NCBI GenBank assembly: GCA_043808565.1
Contig: JAZDEQ010000067.1
Span: 1-45,792, forward strand
DNA: 45,792 nucleotides
Direction: 5' to 3'
DNA from: UBA12403 sp043808565
GTDB taxonomy: Bacteria; Patescibacteriota; Patescibacteriia; UBA9934; GWF2-40-263
The position numbers and the translations under genes were made by a program. The notes beneath the pieces are model-generated. The model was not told where the DNA came from. It ran no database searches and saw nothing but the letters and a program-made list of their open reading frames with translations. Positions within the stretch are counted from its first letter, which is position 1. Every line of letters begins with the position of its first letter. Positions 16,541 through 25,040 of the stretch are shown here, one piece after another.

Positions 16541-17458
16541 ATGTTAACTTCGTTATCTAATCTTTTGAATCGCGCCCAACATAAACACTACGCTGTCGGG
16601 GCTTTTAATGTTTATAACTTGGAAACCATTCAAGCTGTCATTGCGGCGGCCGAAGCCGAACGTTCACCGGTCATTATTCAAACTTCAGAAGCGGCCATCA
16701 AATATGCTGGCTTGGAAATTCTTGGAGCGATGGTTCATCAGCTGGCTAAAAAAACCAAAGCGCCAATAATTTTTCACCTAGATCATGGAAAAAACGAAAA
16801 ACTGGTTGCTGAAGCTATTAAAAGTGGTTGGTATGGCAGTGTAATGTTTGATGGTTCGGCTTTGCCTTACAAAAAAAATCTCCAAATTACTAAAAAACTC
16901 GTCAAATTAGCTCATACCAAAGGCGTGGCTGTCGAGGCTGAGCTAGGAGCTATTGCTGGTATTGAAGATTTGGTTTCGGTCAAAGATCGTGACGCCCAAC
17001 TAACCAATCCTAAACAGGCGGCCGAATTTGTTCGCGAAACTGGTTGCGATGCCCTAGCCATAGCCATTGGCACTAAACACGGCGCCTACAAATTTCACGG
17101 CGATTGCCAATTGGATTTTGAACGTTTAAAAGAAATCCGGGCGGCGGTTTCTGTTCCGCTGGTTCTTCATGGTGCTTCTGGGGTTCCGGCAGCTATTAAA
17201 AATTTGGCCATAAAATTTGGTGCGGAAATTGGCGAAGCCAAGGGTATTTCTGACTCAGCTATTAAAAAAGCTGTGACTTTAGGTATTTGTAAAATTAATA
17301 TTGATACTGATTTGCGGATTGCTTTTATTGCCGGATTACATCAATTCATAGAAAACAACCCAAAAGATATTGACCCTCGAGCTTTTTTATCAGCTGGCAA
17401 AGAAAAAATAACTGAAGTGGTTCGACAAAAAATTCGGTTGTTTGGGTCAGGTGTCTAA
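16541..17458 (+). CDS. fba: Class II fructose-bisphosphate aldolase
   Basis: 305 residues, zinc-dependent aldolase of glycolysis/gluconeogenesis. Seen: YAVGAFNVYNLE (~17-28), HLDHGK (~82-87) with the catalytic Asp and zinc His, SVMFDGSALP (~101), VEAELGAIAG (~128) with a metal Glu, GTKHGAYKF (~177) with zinc His, LVLHGASG (~208) with zinc His, and KININTDLR-like KINIDTDLR (~258). It joins the transketolase products to glycolysis. Its stop codon lies inside the left inverted repeat of the adjacent 17453-17990 element, suggesting that the element inserted at or replaced the gene end. Confidence 0.95.
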   Translation: MLTSLSNLLNRAQHKHYAVGAFNVYNLETIQAVIAAAEAERSPVIIQTSEAAIKYAGLEILGAMVHQLAKKTKAPIIFHLDHGKNEKLVAEAIKSGWYGSVMFDGSALPYKKNLQITKKLVKLAHTKGVAVEAELGAIAGIEDLVSVKDRDAQLTNPKQAAEFVRETGCDALAIAIGTKHGAYKFHGDCQLDFERLKEIRAAVSVPLVLHGASGVPAAIKNLAIKFGAEIGEAKGISDSAIKKAVTLGICKINIDTDLRIAFIAGLHQFIENNPKDIDPRAFLSAGKEKITEVVRQKIRLFGSGV

Positions 17459-17990
17459 ACCTTGCCATGCCCGCCATAGCCCAGCGACGGCGGGATTTCC
17501 TTGATTTGGGGATTTACCTGATGTTGGGTTGGTTTTTTGAGTTTTTTATGGAACATGAAGAATTAACTGGAAAGATTATTGGTTGCGCTATGGCTGTTCA
17601 TTCGGCTCTGGGGAATGGTTTTCAAGAAGTTATTTATCAACGAGCCATGGTTATTGAAATGACCGATCTAGGATTAAAGTTTAGTCGGGAACACGAGATG
17701 GATATTTTTTATAAAGGCCAAAAGATCGGAAATCGTCGAGTTGACTTTTTTGTTGAAAGAAAGATTATGGTAGAAATTAAAGCCCAAATTTCTCTAGAAG
17801 ACGTCCACCTAGCCCAAGCCATGAATTATTTGGAAGCTTATAATTTAGAAATCGGATTGCTGATAAATTTCGGTGCCAAGCGTTTAGAATTTAAAAGGGT
17901 CCATAACAACAAACCAATCAAGAAAATCCCGCCACGTCCTTCCGAAGTCCGAACGAAGGAGGATTTAATCAAGGGAATCAAGGTTTAGAC
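17453..17990 (+). mobile_element. Small inverted-repeat-bounded element carrying a GxxExxY gene
   Basis: Perfect 12-bp inverted ends GTCTAAACCTTG (17453-17464) and CAAGGTTTAGAC (17979-17990) enclose 538 bp. Inside are a GCCCGCC...GGCGGG palindromic repeat (17467-17494) and a single small gene. Both flanking stop codons (fba and the GxxExxY gene) fall within the ends. Part of the right end is duplicated at 18039-18060. This suggests a non-autonomous or nuclease-linked repeat unit; mobility is inferred. Confidence 0.5.
17548..17988 (+). CDS. GxxExxY family protein (PD-(D/E)XK nuclease-like fold)
   Basis: 146 residues from ATG 17548. The longer reading from 17467 would translate the palindromic repeat and is disfavoured. 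Seen: ELTGKIIGCAMAVHSALGNGFQEVIYQRA, in which GNGFQEVIY is the GxxExxY signature (split: GFQEVIY ~35-41), then RVDFFVERKIMVEIKA (~71-86), a D...E-x-K arrangement like PD-(D/E)XK nucleases, and LEIGLLINFGAKRLEFKR at the end. The biological role of this widespread family is not established. It sits in an inverted-repeat-bounded element, in a genome where another nuclease-fold gene (DUF559) is also flanked by palindromic repeats. Confidence 0.88.
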   Translation: MEHEELTGKIIGCAMAVHSALGNGFQEVIYQRAMVIEMTDLGLKFSREHEMDIFYKGQKIGNRRVDFFVERKIMVEIKAQISLEDVHLAQAMNYLEAYNLEIGLLINFGAKRLEFKRVHNNKPIKKIPPRPSEVRTKEDLIKGIKV

Positions 17991-18060
17991 AAGTGATTTA
18001 AAATAATCCAACCAACAAAAAAACAATCAAGGCAATCCTTTAATCAAGGGAATCAAGGTT
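17964..18060 (+). repeat. 22-bp direct repeat pair
   Basis: TTTAATCAAGGGAATCAAGG plus TT occurs at 17964-17985 and again at 18039-18060. The first is the coding tail of the GxxExxY gene and the second lies just before the PfkB start. Probably a by-product of element insertion or slippage. Confidence 0.75.
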
Positions 18061-18062
18061 AT

Positions 18063-19034
18063 ATGTACGACATCATCACCATCGGCGCGGCCACTCGCGA
18101 TGTTTTTCTTCTTTCCGATAAATTTACTTTTATCCACTCGCGGGAATTTGAAACCGGGATTGGCGAGTGCGTATCTTTTGGCACTAAACTAGAGGTTGAT
18201 AAGGTGGTTTTTACCACTGGCGGTGGCGCTACTAATGCGGCCGCGACTTTTGCTAATTTGGGTTATGACACGGCCGTTTGGTGTCGAGTTGGCAATGATG
18301 CCGCTGGCCATGAAATTCATAATGATCTTCGGGTTTATAAAATAAAAACCGCTTTAGTCCAAAAAGTTAAAAATGGGGCCTCGGCTTATTCCACTCTTTT
18401 AACCGCGGCCAATGGTGAGCGTACAGCTTTGGTTCTTCGCGGCGTCTCGTCGGCTTTTTCGGAAAAAGAAATTTCTTGGGGTAAACTAAAAACTCACGTT
18501 ATTTATTTAACTTCATTGGGTGGAAATCTGGTTTTATCAAAAAAAATAATTGAAAAACAAAAAACGGCCGGAAACTTTGTGGCTTGGAATCCTGGTAAAA
18601 GTGAATTACTCAAAGGTTTAAAAAACTTTCGTTCGATTTTACCAAAAGTTGACGTTTTAATTATCAATCACGAAGAAGCCGAACTTTTAACCAGTAAAAA
18701 AGACTTAAAAGAGATGTTTAAATTATTGGCTCGATCAAATGGTGTCACGATTATTACTGACGGGGCCAAAGGCGCCTACGCCGAAAAAGAAAATAAAATT
18801 TTCGTGGCCACCACAACCGGCGTTCGTTCGGTTTCGCGCACTGGCGCCGGCGACTCGTTTGGTTCTGGAGTGGTGGCCGGTCTTCTTAAATACGATGATT
18901 TAAAAAAAGCTTTAGCCGTCGGCATGATCAACGCCGAAGCCGTTATCCAAAAAATCGGCGCCAAGGCCGGCCTATTAAAAACTTGGCCAAGTGAAAAACA
19001 AATGAGTAAAATTAAAATTTCTTTATTAAAATAG
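18063..19034 (+). CDS. PfkB-family carbohydrate kinase
   Basis: 323-residue ribokinase-like sugar or nucleoside kinase. Seen: DIITIGAATRDVF (3-15), the glycine-rich TGGGATNAAATFANLGY (~52-68), and the second PfkB signature as RTGAGDSFGSGVVAGLL (~258-274). There GAGD carries the catalytic Asp, and the residue normally Asp in DTxGAGD is Arg. Substrate unclear; with fba and the pentose genes nearby a sugar or sugar-phosphate is plausible. Preceded by a 22-bp direct repeat. Confidence 0.9.
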   Translation: MYDIITIGAATRDVFLLSDKFTFIHSREFETGIGECVSFGTKLEVDKVVFTTGGGATNAAATFANLGYDTAVWCRVGNDAAGHEIHNDLRVYKIKTALVQKVKNGASAYSTLLTAANGERTALVLRGVSSAFSEKEISWGKLKTHVIYLTSLGGNLVLSKKIIEKQKTAGNFVAWNPGKSELLKGLKNFRSILPKVDVLIINHEEAELLTSKKDLKEMFKLLARSNGVTIITDGAKGAYAEKENKIFVATTTGVRSVSRTGAGDSFGSGVVAGLLKYDDLKKALAVGMINAEAVIQKIGAKAGLLKTWPSEKQMSKIKISLLK

Positions 19035-19038
19035 CATT

Positions 19039-19934
19039 ATGAAAAGCGAAGCTTGGTCTCAAATAATAAGCGAAACGGTTGGAAGGCTCTGGAAAACCAA
19101 AGAACCTCTAAAAACCGAGGTTTTACCCTCACGGGAAGAAGAATCCTCTCGAGAAAAATTGCTCCAAAAAGAATTTGCTGGCGCGGTTTTAAAATGGATA
19201 AAAAAACTCGAAGTTGAATTAGAAAAAAGAAAACCAAAAATGTCTACCTCGAGACGTCTGGGTTCAATTTTTGGGCCAGTGGTTTTATTTACAACAGTTG
19301 TTGGGTGTGGCGACCTAAAAAAATTGATTGTTCAACAAGTGAATCAGAATTAATTCAAGCTTCGATAGATTGGATCAATGACCACCCAGAAGAAATCGAG
19401 GCACAAATGGCTGAACTTTGGCCTAATCAATCAATAACCGCCGAAGAAATAATCGACTCTATGCAGGCGGCAAAAATTGCTTGCGGCCAAGAACGCGGCC
19501 AACAAAGCACAATAGCTGGTGAGGCCCGTTTGTTAACCGACACAATAATAATAGACGTGGGTGAAAAGGCGTTTCAAAATCTTTTAGATAAATATGAAAC
19601 CAATCAATGGGTTGAAGGCGCAAACTTAAATGAAGCTATCGAGCAATGCGACAATGCCGAAGAACGTCAAGAAACCGACGATGGAATTAGAGAATATTAC
19701 GAGGCTGTGTCTTATGTTTCCGACAAGATCGCTCACGAGGCTGTTCATTTGGTAGTCGGCGGGCACACTAAAGAAAACGAAAAATTGGCCAAAGAATTAG
19801 CCAGTAAAGCAAGAAGCGGAGATTATGAGGCCAATCAACAATTACAAACCTTGGATGAAATTTACGCTTGGGGTACAGCCGCTGAACGAGCCGTTAAACA
19901 AGACGGTAATGAAGCCCGAGGATTTAATTATTAA
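19039..19934 (+). CDS. Lipoprotein metalloprotease-like gene split by a -1 frameshift
   Basis: Two overlapping frames look like one gene. Frame 1 (19039-19353) has a charged N-terminus. From M68 (19240) it has a lipoprotein signal: RR, a hydrophobic stretch LGSIFGPVVLFTTVVGC, then a lipobox VVGC. It runs into a stop soon after. Frame 2 (about 19320-19934) continues with an acidic domain holding IAHEAVHLVVGG, an HExxH zinc-protease motif. The overlap contains C-CTA-AAA-AAA-TTG, an A7 slippery site in the right phase for a -1 shift, about 15 nt after the lipobox Cys codon. Programmed frameshifting, a recent mutation and a sequencing indel are all possible. If joined, the product is a membrane-anchored extracellular zinc peptidase. 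No family name is assigned. Confidence 0.68.
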
Positions 19935-19964
19935 TCGTGAACTTGATAACTCTAAAATAAAAAT

Positions 19965-20957
19965 ATGAATTATAAAATTTTTATCACTCGCGATATTCCT
20001 GATGAAGGCATCAAAATGTTACGTAAATTAAAAAATATTTCCTTAGATATTTATCCGGGTGTCCAAGCTATTCCACGTAAAGAACTTTTAAAACGGGTTA
20101 AGGGCGTGGATATTATTTTACCGATTCTTACAGAAAAAATTGATAAGGAAGTTATGGAAGCGGCCGGATCACAGTTGAAAATGATTGCCAATTATAACGT
20201 CGGCTTTGATAACATTGATTTAAAAGAAGCCAAACGTCGCAGTCTCGTCGTTACCAACGCGCCACATCCAAATGTTTCCGAAACCGTAGCCGAACACGCC
20301 ATTGCTTTAATTTTTGCTCTCACTCACCGAATCCCCGAAGCTGATCGTTTTGCTCGAGCCGGCCGTTATGAAGGCTGGGGACCAAAAATGATGCTCGGCA
20401 CTGACCTTTGGAAAAAAACCGTTGGTGTTATTGGAGCTGGCCGTATCGGCGGCGCGGTTCTGCGTCGTTTGCGCGATGGCTTTGAAGTTAAAGTTATTTA
20501 CAATGATGTTAAACGCAATCCTGATTTTGAAAAAGCCACTGGTGCCAAATTCCGTACCAAAGATCAACTCCTTAAAGAAGCCGACTTCGTTTCCCTCCAC
20601 GTCCCTCTTTGCCCAGCTACTCATCACCTAATCAGTACCCGCGAATTAAAACTCATGAAAAAAACCGCTTTCCTTGTTAACACGGCTCGTGGTCCAATCG
20701 TTGATGAAAAAGCTTTGCTTAAAGCCCTAACGGCCGGAGAAATCGCCGGGGCTGGTCTTGATGTTTATGAATGTGAACCACTAATCGATTGCGATCCACG
20801 CGACAACCTTGAGCTTCGCAAAATGGAAAACGTGGTTTTAACTCCTCACACTGCCTCGGCCACCATCGAAGCCCGCCAAGCCATGAGCCGAGTGGCCGCG
20901 GAAAATATTATAGCTTTTATTAAGGGCAAAACTCCACCAAATGTCTGCTTGGGATAA
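19965..20957 (+). CDS. D-isomer-specific 2-hydroxyacid dehydrogenase
   Basis: 330 residues. NAD(P)-binding VGVIGAGRIGGAVLRRL (~148-164) with GxGxxG; catalytic Arg in NTARGPIVDE (~240), Glu in DVYECEP (~267), His in LTPHTAS (~292). Closest in style to glyoxylate/hydroxypyruvate reductases; D-lactate or phosphoglycerate as substrate cannot be excluded. No ACT domain, so not a typical regulated SerA. Possibly used to regenerate NAD+ in a fermentative cell (inference). Confidence 0.92.
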   Translation: MNYKIFITRDIPDEGIKMLRKLKNISLDIYPGVQAIPRKELLKRVKGVDIILPILTEKIDKEVMEAAGSQLKMIANYNVGFDNIDLKEAKRRSLVVTNAPHPNVSETVAEHAIALIFALTHRIPEADRFARAGRYEGWGPKMMLGTDLWKKTVGVIGAGRIGGAVLRRLRDGFEVKVIYNDVKRNPDFEKATGAKFRTKDQLLKEADFVSLHVPLCPATHHLISTRELKLMKKTAFLVNTARGPIVDEKALLKALTAGEIAGAGLDVYECEPLIDCDPRDNLELRKMENVVLTPHTASATIEARQAMSRVAAENIIAFIKGKTPPNVCLG

Positions 20958-21004
20958 GTTCCTTGAGTTTTTCTTAAAAATCAGGTTAAATATACAGGTA
21001 ATTT

Positions 21005-21382
21005 ATGCATAAAAAACTCCTTTTTCCGATTATTATCGCTTTGGCCGCCATCGCGGTTATTGGCCTTTTTGTTTTCCTAATTAAAGCCAAAAACGCTCCA
21101 CCACCCGATAGCACCATGATTTTCTTTTATCGAGATGATTGTCCACATTGTAAAAACGTTGAAGATTTTTTTGCGGCCAATAATGTCGAAAACCAAATCG
21201 CTTTTGAAAAACGCGAAGTTCGTAATTCTCCAGCTAATGCCAAATTACTGAGTGATCGCTTTACCAGGTGCAATATCACTGATCCCAAACAAATGGGCGT
21301 GCCACTTTTCTGGGATGGCTCAACTTGCTTTAGTGGCGATCAACCGATCATTGATTATTTTAAAACAAAGCTAGGAATTTAA
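21005..21382 (+). CDS. Membrane-anchored thioredoxin/glutaredoxin-like protein
   Basis: 125 residues. One N-terminal membrane helix (~5-27) and an extracytoplasmic thioredoxin fold: FFYRDDCPHCKNVEDFF (~40-56) with a CPHC redox site, and GVPLFW (~99-104) with the cis-Pro loop. Two further Cys occur at RCN (~89) and TCF (~109). The next gene starts 2 bp after its stop and encodes a membrane protein with CPVC, so the two likely form a redox relay for disulfide chemistry outside the cell. Confidence 0.85.
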   Translation: MHKKLLFPIIIALAAIAVIGLFVFLIKAKNAPPPDSTMIFFYRDDCPHCKNVEDFFAANNVENQIAFEKREVRNSPANAKLLSDRFTRCNITDPKQMGVPLFWDGSTCFSGDQPIIDYFKTKLGI

Positions 21383-21384
21383 TT

Positions 21385-21906
21385 ATGAGACGTTTTATCC
21401 AATCTGCCACTGCCGTATCGGCCGCTTCTTTTGCTGGTGAGTTTTTTATCATTGGTAAGGCCGAGGCTTTTTGTCCGGTTTGTACGGTGGCCGCGGCTGG
21501 TGGTGTTGGTTTAGCTCGCTGGCTAGGCATTGACGACACGATTACTGGTCTTTGGATCGGCGCCTTGCTTGTCTCAATTACTTTTTGGACAGCCAATTGG
21601 TTGAAAAAGAAAAATCTTAAATTTCCGGGTCTGGTCTTGTGCTCTGGCCTTTTTTATATTCTGATTACAGTTGTCCCGCTTTATTTCACCGGCGTCATGG
21701 GTCATCCTTGGAATCAAATTTGGGGCATCGATAAACTGGCCGCCGGCATGATCGTTGGCGCCGTCTTTTTCTATGCCGCCGAAAAACTTTATCTATTTCT
21801 AAAAAAGAAAAATAATAATCACGCTCACTTCCCTTTTGAAAAAGTTGTCTTACCTGTAATAACTTTGATTATTTTAAGTGGGGTCTTTTATTTTTTAATT
21901 AAATAA
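21385..21906 (+). CDS. Multi-pass membrane protein with CPVC motif, redox partner of upstream gene
   Basis: 173 residues with an N-terminal signal-like stretch (~8-30) containing EAFCPVCTVA (~27-36), then about four hydrophobic segments (~52-70, 78-98, 112-134, 152-172). The CxxC beside a membrane helix and the direct coupling to a thioredoxin-like gene suggest an electron carrier or thiol oxidoreductase. It does not clearly match DsbB, DsbD or VKOR by motifs. Confidence 0.68.
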   Translation: MRRFIQSATAVSAASFAGEFFIIGKAEAFCPVCTVAAAGGVGLARWLGIDDTITGLWIGALLVSITFWTANWLKKKNLKFPGLVLCSGLFYILITVVPLYFTGVMGHPWNQIWGIDKLAAGMIVGAVFFYAAEKLYLFLKKKNNNHAHFPFEKVVLPVITLIILSGVFYFLIK

Positions 21907-21913
21907 AATTCGC

Positions 21914-21943
21914 GTGCCCACCAAAGCCCGAGCGGCGGCGGGT
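21914..21943. repeat. GCCC...GGCGGG palindromic repeat copy
   Basis: Reads GTGCCCACCAAAGCCCGAGC followed by GGCGGCGGGT. Related copies at 17467-17494, 25118-25146 and 36417-36447. Intergenic, just before the next gene. Confidence 0.6.
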
Positions 21944-21956
21944 AATTCGTAACCAT

Positions 21957-22487
21957 ATGGAAAATATAATAAAAAATCTTAACGACCTGGTTTTAAAAGT
22001 CGATGCCATGAAAAAACAAGACAAACTTGATTTATCCAGCGATCAAGATTTAACCATTGCCATCATGAACTTAGTAAGTATTGAAGAACACTTCTTTTTT
22101 ACTGGGGCCAAAACTGGCAAAGCCGAATATTTTGATCTTTTACAGGAGGTCCGCAAAATGCGCGGTGATTTGTTGCGAAAAATTGTCAAAAATCCAGAAG
22201 GCGAAGAATGGTGTATTTCCAAACATCTTTTAGCCGCCTCAATGCGCGTCATGGAAGTGGCCACCAAACAGCAAGGTATGGGCAATAAAGAAGAGGCTCA
22301 AGAACTTTTTCAAAAAGCCTTTGACATCTATTCCCTTTTTTGGGGCATTAACATGAAGGTAATTGATACGGAAAATATCAAAAAAATTGACGATAACGCT
22401 TTGAACAATAAAGATGAAGAAAAAAAAGGTTTTATGGGTAAGCTTGGGGCCTTGGTTAAAAAGGCGGTGGATTGTTGTATTGAATAG
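21957..22487 (+). CDS. Hypothetical helical protein
   Basis: 176 residues, not recognised. It is predicted to be almost entirely alpha-helical and soluble: SIEEHFFFTGAKTGKAEYFDLLQEVRKMR (a long helix split by Gly), GEEWCISKHLLAASMRVMEV, a TPR-like NKEEAQELFQKAFDIY segment (~107-122), and a C-terminal amphipathic tail ending KKAVDCCIE. The two adjacent Cys near the end could be a thiol or lipidation site. It follows the redox pair by ~50 bp across a palindromic repeat; no shared function is evident. A 45-codon frame after it (22495) runs into the terminator and is not called. Confidence 0.65.
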   Translation: MENIIKNLNDLVLKVDAMKKQDKLDLSSDQDLTIAIMNLVSIEEHFFFTGAKTGKAEYFDLLQEVRKMRGDLLRKIVKNPEGEEWCISKHLLAASMRVMEVATKQQGMGNKEEAQELFQKAFDIYSLFWGINMKVIDTENIKKIDDNALNNKDEEKKGFMGKLGALVKKAVDCCIE

Positions 22488-22601
22488 AAAAAGTATGCGA
22501 CGAAGATGGAAAAAGCTAATCGACTTTATAAAAATTAAAAAAGATGGGATAAAAATTGATGAATTATTATCTTATTTAAAAAATGTTAAAAAAACGAATT
22601 C

Positions 22602-22626
22602 AAAAACCGGCCTTGAGCCGGTTTTT
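22602..22626 (+). terminator. Rho-independent terminator
   Basis: AAAAACCGG (22602-22610) and CCGGTTTTT (22618-22626). Ends the 21957 transcript and faces the convergent gene ending at 22637. Confidence 0.85.
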
Positions 22627-22636
22627 GATTAAAACT

Positions 22637-23239
22637 TTATATCTTTGGTGGTGTCTCATTGGCTTTAACCCTCTTTTTTGCTCCTAAAGCCCCAAGAGAT
22701 CTTCTTAGTGTCTCCTGTCTCTGTTTGGTGGCATCCTCTTGCAACTTGACTATTCCCTGAAGTCTGGCAGCTTCATGTAGTTTTACTATGGCTTCTTGAA
22801 GACAGCTGAATTTTTCAAAAGGCTCGGCCTCGCTCATTTGAACACAGCCGGAAATTTTAGTACAAACTTCGGGTGAAAAACGCACATCTTTCTTAATTCT
22901 TGAATCAATAAACCGACTTAAAAAACGAACAACCTCCTTAACCCTCTCAATAACCGCCGGAAGATCTATGTCTTTTAAAGCCCCTGGCGACACGGCTAAA
23001 ATATCAATAATTTCTTTGGCTATTTTTTCTCCCAACACTAATCTCACGGTTTTTTCTTTTGTTCCATTAGCTTCTGCTTCAGTTCTTTCAATTGCCGTGT
23101 TTGGAATTTCTTTAAAAATTTCGACCAACAAATCTCGAAATAAACCTATTTCTCTTTGAAGACGCAGCAGGGTTTTTCTTTGTTCTCGAGAACTCGAAAA
23201 ATCAAGCAAAAACTCTCTGGTCCTATGTCCGTCAAGCAT
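22637..23239 (-). CDS. Hypothetical soluble helical protein
   Basis: 200 residues, not recognised. Charged and helix-rich, without signal or membrane segment. Features: HRTREFLLDFSSSREQRKTL at the N-terminus, GEKIAKEIIDILAVS (~71-85), VCTKISGCVQMSE (~124) with two Cys, and a C-terminal coiled-coil-like EAARLQGIVKLQEDATKQRQ (~156-175) with a basic tail. Single gene; no informative neighbours. Confidence 0.6.
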   Translation of the reverse strand: MLDGHRTREFLLDFSSSREQRKTLLRLQREIGLFRDLLVEIFKEIPNTAIERTEAEANGTKEKTVRLVLGEKIAKEIIDILAVSPGALKDIDLPAVIERVKEVVRFLSRFIDSRIKKDVRFSPEVCTKISGCVQMSEAEPFEKFSCLQEAIVKLHEAARLQGIVKLQEDATKQRQETLRRSLGALGAKKRVKANETPPKI

Positions 23240-23412
23240 ATTTTATAAAGATAAGACTTGGTTTAAAAGTTAAGTTCGTTTTGTAATTTAAGAAAAAAAC
23301 TCAACGTCTTTGCTCAACTTCAGTTTAAAAAGAAGAAACTCTTTTTATTTCTGTTCCATCAAACGGTATCGATGGTCTAGCTTCGAATTCTTGCCGCATA
23401 AAACATAAACCG

Positions 23413-23488
23413 TGGTGGACTGATGGGGATTCGAACCCCAGACCCCCGCCTTGCAAAGGCGGTGCTCTACCAACTGAGCTATCAGCCC
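23413..23488 (-). tRNA. tRNA-Ala (anticodon TGC), CCA encoded
   Basis: 76-nt cloverleaf. Acceptor GGGCTGA/TCAGTCC (one G-U pair), D arm AGCTCAGTTGGTAGAGC, anticodon stem CCGCC/GGCGG with loop TTTGCAA, T arm with GGTTCGAAT, discriminator A, and genomic CCA. The anticodon TGC reads alanine codons. Confidence 0.97.
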
Positions 23489-23671
23489 GTTTTTTTTTGG
23501 AAATTCGAAATTCGAAAATTAGTTTTGACTAATTTTTTAAAATCGAATTCACTCAAAAAGTATAGGGAAAAAAAATGATTTAGTCAAAAAAAACGAAAAG
23601 CGCGCTTAGGAAATTGTACCCCAAACGCGCCGATGATGATCCCGGCTTGGCCCCCCCTTTTTTTCTCTGCT

Positions 23672-24889
23672 TCATACTGCAGACCAGGCTGGGATGTAGC
23701 TCCAACGCACCGTCGTTGGACCCCTACTTACCTCTTCGAGGTTCTCGGTGATCCAGATAAACTTCCGGATCAAACCGATGGTCTCGGCCGACAGGGGGTC
23801 GGCTTCACGCCACCGACTGTCGGCGTGGGCTTCAAGAGCCCGCGACACCGTGTCAACGTTGGTGTTATGAGTAGCCACCAACACTTTCTGCCGCCAAGCT
23901 TCGTTCTTGATTCTTGAACGAGCTTTAGACGACAGTCTTGACTCGTTGTAATCTAAGTTGAGCAAGATCAATTTGAACGCCGAGACAAGTTCGGCACGTC
24001 CGTGGTTGGCATTATCCGACAAGCTGGCTGTCGGATATTCAACCCGCAGACCCTGATAGGTCTTTGGCATAACCTGACCGGCGCCGTAAGCGCCGCCCGG
24101 ACTTCCGGTTACGAGAACCGCTGGATTGGCGGCGATCTTCTCAAGCAAACCCGTCATGCAACCACGTTGTTCGACCACTGTCTTCCGACTGTCGAACGGA
24201 CTGCAGGTGAATGGCTGCTCGGCCAAGACGATCAGAACCGAAAGCTCGATATTCTCCTCACTGACCACCAGCTCGCCCGGGCGAGCCTTCGACGGAACGC
24301 CACGCTGGCGTAGATCGTCAGCAGCACCAACCGCGGCCCCCCGGAGAATTTCGAGTCCGGCTTGGGCTCTGGTGGTTTGGGCGGTGGAGATGACGGTAGC
24401 GGCCGTGGCCTCCTTCATTGGTGGAACGGGAACGGCAACTTTCGCCGCGCTCGTCCTATTCGGTTTCGATGATTCTTCGTCGAACACCTTTTCAATGTCA
24501 GTGCGCCCAAGGAGAAAAATCAGCGCCTCCCGAGCGCAGACTGAAAAAAAGAGGTTGGCGATCATGACGGCAACCACGCCGGTTCGAAGAACGCTCTGTC
24601 CTGGCGTCGCTGGCTTTTCTTCTTCGGAGACGTGTGTCTTGCGATTGGTCCACATAGCACCCCAAAGGAAAATTTGCCGACCAAGCGCCAAGACAGCTCC
24701 GAAACCACCAACATAAATAAGTGCTTCGATGGCGAATAGCATCGCCGCGACTACAGACTTTTCCCAACCGACCAGCCCAAAGAAGACACCGCTTCTCCAA
24801 ACAAAATCGGCCGAAAAGTAACCGCAGATCGCGGCCGCCGTCACGGTCATGACCACAACGGCCCATTTTCCCTTCAGTACTCTTTCCAC
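23672..24889 (-). CDS. GC-rich membrane protein with lytic-transglycosylase-like domain
   Basis: 405 residues from GTG 24889, chosen because GGAGG lies 5 nt upstream; ATG 24904 and TTG 24946 lack that. The N-terminal region has about four membrane helices (~8-28, 45-72, 95-125). A linker follows (~130-175), then an extracytoplasmic region with SPGGAYGAGQVMPKTYQ (~265-281), like the SLT-type muramidase signature (G-A-x-G-x-x-Q-x-M-P). The catalytic Glu could be that of LLEKIAANPAV just before. This suggests peptidoglycan remodelling. The gene is strikingly GC-rich compared with its neighbours, like the two DGR targets, and has a near-consensus promoter. No template-repeat match to its C-terminus was seen. 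Confidence 0.72.
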   Translation of the reverse strand: MERVLKGKWAVVVMTVTAAAICGYFSADFVWRSGVFFGLVGWEKSVVAAMLFAIEALIYVGGFGAVLALGRQIFLWGAMWTNRKTHVSEEEKPATPGQSVLRTGVVAVMIANLFFSVCAREALIFLLGRTDIEKVFDEESSKPNRTSAAKVAVPVPPMKEATAATVISTAQTTRAQAGLEILRGAAVGAADDLRQRGVPSKARPGELVVSEENIELSVLIVLAEQPFTCSPFDSRKTVVEQRGCMTGLLEKIAANPAVLVTGSPGGAYGAGQVMPKTYQGLRVEYPTASLSDNANHGRAELVSAFKLILLNLDYNESRLSSKARSRIKNEAWRQKVLVATHNTNVDTVSRALEAHADSRWREADPLSAETIGLIRKFIWITENLEEVSRGPTTVRWSYIPAWSAV

Positions 24890-24955
24890 ATTCACCTCCA
24901 ACATCAGCTGTGAAGGGTTGGTTTTACTGCGACCGAGGTTGGCCAACAGCTGATA

Positions 24956-24984
24956 AAGATAGTCGATAAATTGTTTTGTGTCAA
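24956..24984 (-). promoter_or_regulatory. Promoter of the GC-rich membrane protein gene
   Basis: On the minus strand TTGACA (24979-24984), 17-nt spacer, TATCTT (24956-24961). The predicted start near 24949 rules out the TTG at 24946 as start codon. Confidence 0.68.
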
Positions 24985-25040
24985 CAGTTTTCTGGTCAAA
25001 TTAGCAAAAATACGTTAAAATATGGCTAAATTATTTATCT

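Noticed and set aside
22495..22632. 45-codon basic frame after the 21957 gene
   Set aside because: Runs through the rho-independent terminator at 22602-22626, and no SD was found.
23672..23800. Third DGR variable repeat at the end of the GC-rich membrane gene
   Set aside because: No near-copy of this segment exists in the window and there is no adenine-biased partner.
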